From Paraburkholderia fungorum (GTDB taxonomy: Bacteria; Pseudomonadota; Gammaproteobacteria; Burkholderiales; Burkholderiaceae), in contig NZ_CADFGE010000004.1 of NCBI RefSeq assembly GCF_902833645.1, positions 496,001-560,000 of the forward strand: a stretch of DNA of 64,000 nt. The letters run 5' to 3'. This document shows positions 37,488-44,529 of this stretch, one piece after another. The notes beneath the pieces were generated by a model that saw nothing but the letters and a program-made list of their open reading frames with translations, was not told the origin of the DNA and searched no databases. Both the position numbers and the translations under genes were made by a program. The first letter of the stretch is position 1, and each line of letters begins with the position of its first letter.

Positions 37488-38531
37488 ATGCCTACATTGC
37501 GAATAAACGACCGAGACGTGAAGCCCCACAAGGCCACAGTCAGTCCTAATCTGGGTGCGCGCACGGTCCTGACCAACAGTCACTGGGAGTACGTATCCCT
37601 TTGGCTCCGTCGTGCCAAAAAGCCCAATGCGTTGTTCTATTGGGAGCAAGCGCACTCGTTCTTTACGGCATCACAGGGAATGCCAGTCGAGTCTGCCCCG
37701 CTGTTGCTCTACTACACGTTTATGAACGCCACGAAGGCATTGCTCTCTGCCAAAGGGGTCGTTTTCGATGAGCACCATGGTGTTCGCGCGCACAACATGA
37801 GAGGACCGTCCAGCAAGATCGCTCTGTCAAACGAAGGAGTAAGAATCATGCAAAGAGGTATTGCGCCTGCACTGTCGCAGTACCTAGGTGAATTGGAAGC
37901 ATCGCAGCACCACAGCTTGGAGGAGATCTTTTTTAACTTGCCGTGCATCCATCGAACCTTCTGCCTGAGCTATGCGAACCAGCGCGACCTGTTCGTTCCG
38001 TTGACGGACTGTGAGATTAAGTTTGATGCGTCAACTGGCGCTGCCTATTTCTCTGCACTCCTGTCGAAGGACTTCACGGGATCGGCCCACATGCGTCGCC
38101 TTCCGCCCTCGCTCATTGCCGATCCAACAGTGAACGATGCAAGAACGATCAGGTCTGTTGCGACGGCGATAGTTACCGGGAAAGATGCCAGCTCGGAAGC
38201 GGATAAAACCGCCGTCGCAGGACTGTTGCGCGGACTTCGGCCCGACATCAATTACCTTGCAGGCACCCAGACGCTTTGGTATGTGAAATGTGTCGTCCCT
38301 GGCCCGTCTAGACTGAAACGTTCGCCACTCACACTGACGCTACTCGCGATGCACAGGCTCAGCGAAATTTGCCGCTATCGGCCAATCGAACTGGCCTCTT
38401 TTCTAAATGGCCAAAAGAACTGGCTGTTGACGGAGTTTGTCCGGATGTCGCCGGCGCAGTTTCTTGACGAACTGGTAGCCGAACTGACTGGTCAACAGTT
38501 CATGTTTCCCAATGTGCGCCCCTCAAACTAA
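37488..38531 (+). CDS. YaaC-like protein
   Basis: 347 residues with features of the YaaC family: HWEYVSLWLRRAKKPNALFYWEQAHSF, then LLLYYTFMNATKALL and HHGVRAHNMRGPSSKIALSNEGV, typical of helical YaaC-like proteins of unknown function that often appear in mobile islands. AAAGG precedes the ATG by 6 bases. The next gene begins 15 bases after its stop, so the two form a pair. Confidence 0.65.
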   Translation: MPTLRINDRDVKPHKATVSPNLGARTVLTNSHWEYVSLWLRRAKKPNALFYWEQAHSFFTASQGMPVESAPLLLYYTFMNATKALLSAKGVVFDEHHGVRAHNMRGPSSKIALSNEGVRIMQRGIAPALSQYLGELEASQHHSLEEIFFNLPCIHRTFCLSYANQRDLFVPLTDCEIKFDASTGAAYFSALLSKDFTGSAHMRRLPPSLIADPTVNDARTIRSVATAIVTGKDASSEADKTAVAGLLRGLRPDINYLAGTQTLWYVKCVVPGPSRLKRSPLTLTLLAMHRLSEICRYRPIELASFLNGQKNWLLTEFVRMSPAQFLDELVAELTGQQFMFPNVRPSN

Positions 38532-38546
38532 AGTGCACCTATCAAA

Positions 38547-39098
38547 ATGAAAATCTATCTGGCATGCGGGCTGACGCACGTACCTCGCTCCGAGTTTCCT
38601 GCCTACGTGAACCTTTTGCAGAGCCTGGCGGTGCGCTTGACTGACATGCATGGTATCGAGGTCAAGTACGCCCTTCAAGACAGTGATCCGCAACTTGGGC
38701 AGAAACCGTTCGCTGATCGAGCCCGACTCTGCTACGCGTGGGATAAGGAAATGGTCGAGTGGGCGGACTTAGTTGTTGCCGAAGCAAGCTTTCCGTCCAC
38801 AGGACTCGGCATCGAACTGCAAATTGCTTGTGCTCGCAACACTCCAATCATCGTCGCCTTTAAGCTGGACGAGAGGCACAAGGCCCCGCCCGTCGAGTAT
38901 CGAACTCCGGATCACGACCTCCATAGCCTTCAACTGGGAGAGGGCTACGTTTCACTTATGGCTCTGGGCTTGCCAACGATCGCTAAAGTGCTGTCGTACA
39001 GAAATGAGGCCGATGCTCTTTCAAAGGTCGGCGCAGCTGTCGACGCGCACCGCTCAAGTTCAAGCCTACTGGCGTCAGCCACGGTGGGTTCTCAATGA
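38547..39098 (+). CDS. Nucleoside 2-deoxyribosyltransferase-like protein
   Basis: 183 residues with the N-terminal pattern MKIYLACGLTHVPRSEF and a central MVEWADLVVAEASFPSTGLGIELQIA, in which D, E and the G-x-GxE turn match nucleoside deoxyribosyltransferase/Rossmannoid glycosidase-like proteins. Family members cleave or transfer the N-glycosidic bond of nucleosides. It follows the YaaC-like gene by 15 bases. A role in nucleotide depletion or signalling in defence is inference. Confidence 0.6.
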   Translation: MKIYLACGLTHVPRSEFPAYVNLLQSLAVRLTDMHGIEVKYALQDSDPQLGQKPFADRARLCYAWDKEMVEWADLVVAEASFPSTGLGIELQIACARNTPIIVAFKLDERHKAPPVEYRTPDHDLHSLQLGEGYVSLMALGLPTIAKVLSYRNEADALSKVGAAVDAHRSSSSLLASATVGSQ

Positions 39099-39283
39099 AC
39101 ATTTCATTGGACGCGGGATAACTTCCGACCCTTCTGGATACGAGAGGCTGTACGTCCGTTTTCAGGCGTCGAAACTTGGTCTGTCGACCGACAGCAACGG
39201 GTCGGACTTGGACGATTAGCTCCCCGAAGCGCATAGCGTTCGTCATGTTGTGCCGATCATGCGGTTGACGGGATAGTCATCGC

Positions 39284-39508
39284 ATGAACGACATCAATTC
39301 TCGGGGCGGTCTTCCGCCCTTAACCACCGATCAGATCTGCGATCTGGCCGCTGCCCTTCGCGATGTTTTCGGGAGCAACCTCTCTCGGGCGCAGTTTACC
39401 GTCAAGTTGCTGATGTTTCTTGAGGACGTACCGGGATATGAATCTGGTGAGGCGTCGTCAGCGCTGATCGAGTCGGCATGGGCCGCGTATGGCGAGGCCG
39501 GGGAATGA
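39284..39508 (+). CDS. Small hypothetical protein
   Basis: 74 residues, acidic and probably helical (LTTDQICDLAAALRDVFG...MFLEDVPGYESGEAS). No family is recognised. Its TGA overlaps the start of the next gene (ATGATG), indicating translational coupling in a three-gene set. Confidence 0.55.
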   Translation: MNDINSRGGLPPLTTDQICDLAAALRDVFGSNLSRAQFTVKLLMFLEDVPGYESGEASSALIESAWAAYGEAGE

Positions 39509-39780
39509 TGCAGCCACTATTTCATATCGGCGAGGTTATTGCGACGCGCGGGGTCTTCGCGCATCTTGAGCAGCACCGCATCGCGGCCTTTTTATATCTG
39601 AGACGCCACGCGCGAGGAGACTGGGGAATGGTGCCGCCCGAGGATGCGGCGGCGAACCGGTCCGCGGTCGAGAATGGTGCGCGCGTCCTGCCTAGCTACG
39701 ATATTGCGGGAAAACGTGTTTGGATCATCACCGAAGCAGATTGCAGCATGACAACACTGCTGTTTCCGGAAGAATATTGA
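39505..39780 (+). CDS. Small hypothetical protein
   Basis: 91 residues (MMQPLFHIGEVIATRGVF...GDWGMVPPEDAAANRSAVENG...KRVWIITEADCSMTTLLFPEEY). The pattern resembles the short plasmid/phage protein family whose members have the GDWG and W-I-ITEAD elements, sometimes labelled plasmid-related. Function unknown. It overlaps the upstream stop by 4 bases and is 2 bases from the next gene. Confidence 0.6.
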   Translation: MMQPLFHIGEVIATRGVFAHLEQHRIAAFLYLRRHARGDWGMVPPEDAAANRSAVENGARVLPSYDIAGKRVWIITEADCSMTTLLFPEEY

Positions 39781-39782
39781 GC

Positions 39783-40160
39783 ATGAAAGGCAAGCATCCC
39801 ATCGCGCCGGAGATGGGAACGCCGGACATGATCCGTCGTCCGTTGCGCGATTTGATCGCCGGGTTCGCGCAACTTCCTACGATGCCATCCGGCGAACCGG
39901 ATTATGACGAGGCTGAACCGGACGTGCTTGTCAGCCTTGCTGAGTCAGCAGGACTGGCGATTCAGATCATGCATCAAGGATTGTCCGCAATCGGGTTGCT
40001 GTACGCACACACGGCGGACCAGATCGCGGCAGGGCAAATCAAGGCTGTCCATGCTGCGCCGCTTGGCCGTCTTCAGGCCGAACTCGGGGAGCTGCTTCCC
40101 TACATCTATCGGTTGTCGTCGGAGTGCCGACGCTTTACAGCCGACTACGTGGGGGATTGA
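39783..40160 (+). CDS. Hypothetical protein
   Basis: 125 residues, mostly helical (VLVSLAESAGLAIQIMHQGLSAIGLLYAHTADQI). It starts 2 bases after the previous stop and ends the coupled trio. No family was recognised. Confidence 0.55.
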   Translation: MKGKHPIAPEMGTPDMIRRPLRDLIAGFAQLPTMPSGEPDYDEAEPDVLVSLAESAGLAIQIMHQGLSAIGLLYAHTADQIAAGQIKAVHAAPLGRLQAELGELLPYIYRLSSECRRFTADYVGD

Positions 40161-40176
40161 CGGCGTCCTCATACAA

Positions 40177-40422
40177 CTACTTGTGCCGGGCAGCCTTCTT
40201 CGGCATGGTCTCGAATGCCAGCATGTCGGTCGGCGCAACGCCCAAGGTCTCTGCCAGCACGCAGATATTATAGAGCGCGATATTTCTCTGGCCGCGCTCG
40301 ATCCCGCCGACGTAGGACCGCGCCAAACCTGATTCGAGGGCGAGCTTTTCCTGCGACCAGCCCTTTGCCTTCCGCAGCTCTACCACTCGTTTTCCGAACA
40401 ATTCTAGCGGGTCGTAATTCAT
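40177..40422 (-). CDS. XRE-family (Cro/CI-like) regulator
   Basis: 81 residues with a clear helix-turn-helix: FGKRVVELRKAKGWSQEKLALESGLARSYVGGIERGQRNIALYNICVLAETLGV. It is a candidate repressor of the island's own genes. ATG 40422 is chosen because it gives the normal domain start. It is convergent with the trio to its left and divergent from the secreted-protein genes to its right. The repeated CTATA..GTGACACGCACTATAAGTGACA around 40480-40510 may contain its operator. Confidence 0.82.
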   Translation of the reverse strand: MNYDPLELFGKRVVELRKAKGWSQEKLALESGLARSYVGGIERGQRNIALYNICVLAETLGVAPTDMLAFETMPKKAARHK

Positions 40423-40583
40423 CGTTGGCGTCCAAAAACAACCAACGAAGGGTATGGAGTTGACCTTTATATAGCCACGCTCTATAGTGACACGCACTAT
40501 AAGTGACAATCGAAAATGATCGGCGTCGCCTTCTCGCCGGTAGTCGCTAGAAAATGATCGCAATACGCGGGGGGTCAACTCAC

Positions 40584-41063
40584 ATGATCAAGGTGGATAT
40601 CAGTCTTACGGGGGCAGGGCGAATCGCCGCTGCAGCGATTGCAGCAATCGTGCTGAGCGCAGGGTTCTGCCGAGCCGATGAGCTGGGCCCGAACTGCAAG
40701 CAATTTCTTCAGTTGAAGATGCAGTGTCTTGGAGCCAAGGCGAACACGATCGAATCGAACGGAAACGCGCAGAGAGCTCGTGAAATTCGACGCAGCATTC
40801 CGTTTGAAATGCATCAGGCAATTTACTACCTCGCGAAGGACAAGGAGTTCACGGATTCTTATCGCATGGAGCTTCGGTGCGCGAACGATGCCTGGTATAT
40901 CCAGAACGCGGATAGTCCGGAAAATAATCGTCCTGAAACAAGCGCGCGGTTATGCGGCGTCATGAGGAGCTGGTCAGAAGATTACAAAATCACGCCGGAT
41001 AGTGATTCGAAGGTCGAAGCACGCATTCGAGAAATGGAAGCTGAGATTGGCATTTCAAAATAG
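40584..41063 (+). CDS. Secreted hypothetical protein
   Basis: 159 residues with a signal peptide (hydrophobic about residues 12-31, cleavage near CRA-DEL). The mature part has paired Cys (NCKQFLQLKMQC and RCAN...RLC), suggesting disulfides. GGGGG precedes the ATG. First of several small exported or membrane proteins on this strand. No family was recognised. Confidence 0.6.
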   Translation: MIKVDISLTGAGRIAAAAIAAIVLSAGFCRADELGPNCKQFLQLKMQCLGAKANTIESNGNAQRAREIRRSIPFEMHQAIYYLAKDKEFTDSYRMELRCANDAWYIQNADSPENNRPETSARLCGVMRSWSEDYKITPDSDSKVEARIREMEAEIGISK

Positions 41064-41090
41064 CGGGACAAGTATCTTGCCGGGGGTTCA

Positions 41091-41615
41091 ATGAATAAAG
41101 CGGGAATGGTGCTCTGCAAGCTCGGCCTGGGAATCTTCGTAATGACCGTTTCCTGTGTCGGCTTGGCAAAGACTCCCATCGACCAGACGCTCGATTTTCT
41201 GGTCGGGCCGAAGATGGGCGGGTCGCGAATTTTCAAGTGTAGGGAAGCGGTCAATGACAAGGTCACTGACGAGCATGCCTATTACCAGTTTGGCGACGAC
41301 GGATCGTACTCGCGGTTGAGTTCACATCCAGACCCACGGACTCGATTTTTACAGCCGCTGGATGTGAGAGGAATATTCAGGTTGAAAATTTCGAATGGGC
41401 TGTTGATAGTCACCTTCACAGATGAATTTGTGGGTGAGGTGTATCTGAAGGATCAAAGACCTTACGATGCTGTCCTGATCGGAACCGACAACAACGACAC
41501 GATGGCAATGATGATGGATCGACCCGTACCGGAGAGACCGGACATCCGGGAGCGCTTGCGTCTTGTGTGCGTTGGAGATAAACCAACGGGCCGTGGACCG
41601 CAGAGAAGCTATTAG
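41091..41615 (+). CDS. Secreted hypothetical protein
   Basis: 174 residues with a signal peptide (cleavage near GLA-KTP). The mature part is rich in polar residues (ARVNDKVTDEHAYYQFGDDGSYSRL type). It is 27 bases after the previous gene with GGGGG upstream. No family was recognised. Confidence 0.58.
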   Translation: MNKAGMVLCKLGLGIFVMTVSCVGLAKTPIDQTLDFLVGPKMGGSRIFKCREAVNDKVTDEHAYYQFGDDGSYSRLSSHPDPRTRFLQPLDVRGIFRLKISNGLLIVTFTDEFVGEVYLKDQRPYDAVLIGTDNNDTMAMMMDRPVPERPDIRERLRLVCVGDKPTGRGPQRSY

Positions 41616-41657
41616 AAATCGATCAGCAGGTCAGTAACGTCAATCGGGGCATCGCCA

Positions 41658-42035
41658 ATGAAACACGTCATGTTTTCTGCCATCGCCGTAGGAGTTTGCG
41701 CGATCACTGCCGCCAATGCGGCGACGATCCCTACATCGTTTCAGGGCAACTGGGCATCTAACTGCGCGGTAACAAAAAATTCGCAGGACACCGAGGCCGC
41801 CATGTCCATCGTGCGTATCGACACGACCAGCGTTTCTTACGGCGAAGCGCAATGCACGGTGCTGAAGACATCGACTAACAACGCGTCGCAGATTGAAGGG
41901 ACTTTCGATTGTATCGGAGACGGTGTGGGCGGAAAGGAAGTGCTTAGCCTACAGCAGGAAGGCGGGACGCTGCGGCTGATCGATAGGTCCGGGAACGTGT
42001 GGCAAAGCACGGACAAGCTCCATCGCTGCAAATGA
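41658..42035 (+). CDS. Secreted small hypothetical protein
   Basis: 125 residues. Signal peptide cleaved near ANA-ATI; the mature part begins IPTSFQGNWASNCAV and has four Cys, with a beta-rich pattern ending LRLIDRSGNVWQSTDKLHRC. It resembles small lipocalin-like or toxin-like secreted proteins only in general shape. Confidence 0.58.
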   Translation: MKHVMFSAIAVGVCAITAANAATIPTSFQGNWASNCAVTKNSQDTEAAMSIVRIDTTSVSYGEAQCTVLKTSTNNASQIEGTFDCIGDGVGGKEVLSLQQEGGTLRLIDRSGNVWQSTDKLHRCK

Positions 42036-42108
42036 CGCATTGAACCCGAGCCGTGCGCAGCGCGGGCAGTTCGGACCTATATTACCGACATCTGGAATCA
42101 ATCAAGGT

Positions 42109-42363
42109 ATGTTCGATATCGTATCGTTTCTGGCAGCGTTGGCGTTTGCTGCTTACGCGAAGAATAAAGGCCGAACCTACATGTGGGGCGTCCTTCCTTT
42201 CCTGATCGTGCTGGTCATGCAGATATATTCGGAAATCGGCGGCGGTCCAGCTGAACCGATGAGGACGGTCTACGCCTTCACGATCACCGGTTTCCTGTAT
42301 TTCATTGCCGGACAGGCGACGATAGCAGCAGATCGGGAAGAAAAGAGCAACGACGTCAGATAA
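42109..42363 (+). CDS. Small membrane protein
   Basis: 84 residues with three hydrophobic segments (about 2-15, 24-41 and 54-70). ATG 42109 with CAAGG upstream is preferred to an earlier in-frame start that lacks a ribosome-binding site. Function unknown. Confidence 0.5.
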   Translation: MFDIVSFLAALAFAAYAKNKGRTYMWGVLPFLIVLVMQIYSEIGGGPAEPMRTVYAFTITGFLYFIAGQATIAADREEKSNDVR

Positions 42364-42454
42364 CGGCACGGCGAGACGTGGACATCGATTGCTGTCGATC
42401 ACGCGGTTGACACCTTTCCAAAAACCTAGAAAAACATTAAGGATAACTTTTCAA

Positions 42455-42727
42455 ATGCTAACCGATTGCCCACATTGCTACAAAAAAATGCATGAAGAAG
42501 CAGATTACTGCCCCCATTGCAGACAGTATGTCCCCAACGCGGCCGAAATGTCTGGCAGCGGCGTCGATGGGGAGTGGTTCATCAAACTCTCGGTAATTTC
42601 GGTAGCGATTTTCTTCGGTTTGGGTATGGCACTAGACTATCTATCGTGGTGGAGTAACTGGGAGTTTGTCCCGTGCATGCTCGTAGCATTGGTACTGGGC
42701 GGTTTAATCACGGCGAAGTTTTCTTGA
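42455..42727 (+). CDS. Zinc-ribbon membrane protein
   Basis: 90 residues. The N-terminus is a zinc ribbon (CPHCYKKMHEEADYCPHC, two CxxC pairs), followed by two membrane helices (about 44-64 and 68-87). AAGGA precedes the ATG. Zinc-ribbon plus transmembrane proteins of this size are common in islands and of unknown function. Confidence 0.65.
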   Translation: MLTDCPHCYKKMHEEADYCPHCRQYVPNAAEMSGSGVDGEWFIKLSVISVAIFFGLGMALDYLSWWSNWEFVPCMLVALVLGGLITAKFS

Positions 42728-42739
42728 TTTACGAACGCG

Positions 42740-43108
42740 ATGGTTGATTCGCAACTAAGAAGTCTTGCTGTGGAATTCGGGCAGTTTTTCAGAGATAAAG
42801 AACACCCGAAAATGAGTGAGCGGATCGGCGTGATGTCCATCGATTCGCTGACGCGGCAATGGGAGCCGGTTGGTGAAGAGAACGGCTATCTGATAGCTCG
42901 GTCGAAGGACGGAAAAGCAGCGTTGCTGGGCCGGATGGGCAAACGCGAAGATGGCAAGTTCTGCATCGAGATTGCCATCCGGGCGACCATCGAAAACAAC
43001 CGCCTATCGGCTCCTGAGTTCTGGCACGTTGATCTGACCGAGAAGCATCATCTCTACCGCGTGATGCAACGCCTTGTCTGGACGGGGCAGGCGGAAGGCG
43101 ATCGATGA
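42740..43108 (+). CDS. Hypothetical protein
   Basis: 122 residues, soluble, mixed charge (REDGKFCIEIAIRATIENNRLSAPEFWHVDL). It starts 12 bases after the zinc-ribbon gene. No family was recognised. A weak hairpin around 43140-43165 with a following T-run may end the transcript. Confidence 0.5.
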   Translation: MVDSQLRSLAVEFGQFFRDKEHPKMSERIGVMSIDSLTRQWEPVGEENGYLIARSKDGKAALLGRMGKREDGKFCIEIAIRATIENNRLSAPEFWHVDLTEKHHLYRVMQRLVWTGQAEGDR

Positions 43109-43235
43109 CGCCGCAACGACCTTGAGGGTTGCTCCCCGAGATTCGTTGCGTCGCGAATCCCGGTTTTATACGCCTTTAATAAGGCATGGAAAGTGAACCA
43201 TTTCCAAGCGATCGAAACAGCTAAGCTCCCTGAGT

Positions 43236-44384
43236 TTATGCGGGGTCGAGCAGCAGCGAGTCGATGACTTTTACGGCCTTGCGACTTGCGTCATTCGGGC
43301 TCAAGTGAGCGTAGCGCTGCGTCATCTTCGGATCGCTGTGGCCGAGCAGGACCGACACTTCATACAGGCTGACGCCTGCCTTGACCAGCTTGCTCGCGAA
43401 TGTATGTCGGAACGTGTGCAGCGTAACGCGCCCACCGCGCTCCTTGACCGCAGCCGGATCATTTAGCCCTGCGCGCTCGATTGCCTTCTTGATCGACTTC
43501 GTGCTGTACCCGCGTTCGTTACCGGTGCGGTCTTCGAATACGTACCGCTGACCCGACCTGCGTTCCTCCCACCGGCGACGAAGGATTGCTTCGAGTCGGG
43601 AGGTCATGTACAGCACGTCCTCGTTTCTTACCTTGCTCCGGTACAGGTTGATTGTGCAGGTTTCGAGGCTGATCGCCGACCACGGAATGTTAGCGACCTC
43701 GGAGTAGCGACACCCCGTATCCAGCAGGAAAACCGTGATGTCGTAGTTGTCCTGCACATTCCGCGTCATCTCGGGTGTTCGCGTTTCTAACGGCTTTAAA
43801 CCGTTTCTAAGCCGCTCCGGCTCGAGTTCGAGCAATAACGCCGACTCTTCGCTGGAATCCAGATATCGAAGCCTATAAGAAGTCTTAAGCACGGGAAACA
43901 CGATTTCGCGATTCACTTTGAAGCCGAGCTTCGTCATCTCGTTGATGGTTGCGCGCAGCAAGCCAATCTCGTGTTTGATCGTCGCAGGCTTGTCGCCTTC
44001 GGCCTTGCGTTTCGCAACGAGGACCTCGAAATCACGCGTTGTCAGTTCATGCAGCAGCGTGTCAGGCGAAAATCCATAGCAGGGCAGCTTCGCCTTCGTT
44101 TTCGAATGAAGCTTGTACCCCATCGCTTTCCGGATACCTGACCACATGCCGCTGTAATAGGCGGTGCCCTTGCGGGCCTCCACGTACTGCTCCAGCGCAT
44201 CCTTTACTGTGATTTCGGGCGAGTCACGGAGGTATCGTTCACTGTGCGCGCGGTTGCGGAATTCACGTTCGACCTGCGCGGCCTTCGTCTTGTTCGGCGT
44301 CCCGGTCGAGCCGAAGAATTTCTTGCCCTGAATCTGGAACTGGTAGTACCAGTTTTTGCTGTTGTTTCGACGGATGAGTGTCAT
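43236..44384 (-). CDS. int: Tyrosine-type site-specific integrase
   Basis: 382 residues. An N-terminal arm-type binding region (NNSKNWYYQFQIQGKKFFGST) and SAM-like core-binding domain precede the catalytic domain with the conserved Arg (LLDTGCRYSEVANI), HTFRHTFAS (H-x2-R), LLGHSDPKMTQRYAHL (His and the nucleophile Tyr). It should catalyse integration at tRNA-Gly. ATG 44384 follows AGGAG. Unusually it lies 7 kb from the nearest att repeat and 13.7 kb from the other. Confidence 0.92.
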   Translation of the reverse strand: MTLIRRNNSKNWYYQFQIQGKKFFGSTGTPNKTKAAQVEREFRNRAHSERYLRDSPEITVKDALEQYVEARKGTAYYSGMWSGIRKAMGYKLHSKTKAKLPCYGFSPDTLLHELTTRDFEVLVAKRKAEGDKPATIKHEIGLLRATINEMTKLGFKVNREIVFPVLKTSYRLRYLDSSEESALLLELEPERLRNGLKPLETRTPEMTRNVQDNYDITVFLLDTGCRYSEVANIPWSAISLETCTINLYRSKVRNEDVLYMTSRLEAILRRRWEERRSGQRYVFEDRTGNERGYSTKSIKKAIERAGLNDPAAVKERGGRVTLHTFRHTFASKLVKAGVSLYEVSVLLGHSDPKMTQRYAHLSPNDASRKAVKVIDSLLLDPA

Positions 44385-44473
44385 GCGGGTTGCTCCTTGC
44401 GGAATGTAATTAATGAGCAACACCATCCGGCCGGACGTGGGGTATGACAACAGCTTTCGCCCATGCCAGGACG

Positions 44474-44506
44474 AAAAAAACGGACCGTGCGCGAATACGG
44501 TCCGTT
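44474..44506 (-). terminator. Terminator of the replication gene
   Basis: CGGACCGT at 44481-44488 pairs with ACGGTCCG at 44497-44504; read on the minus strand it is followed by a run of seven T. It separates the primase gene from int, although weak readthrough to int is possible. Confidence 0.85.
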
Positions 44507-44529
44507 CGGGAAACACTGCTTACAACGGC

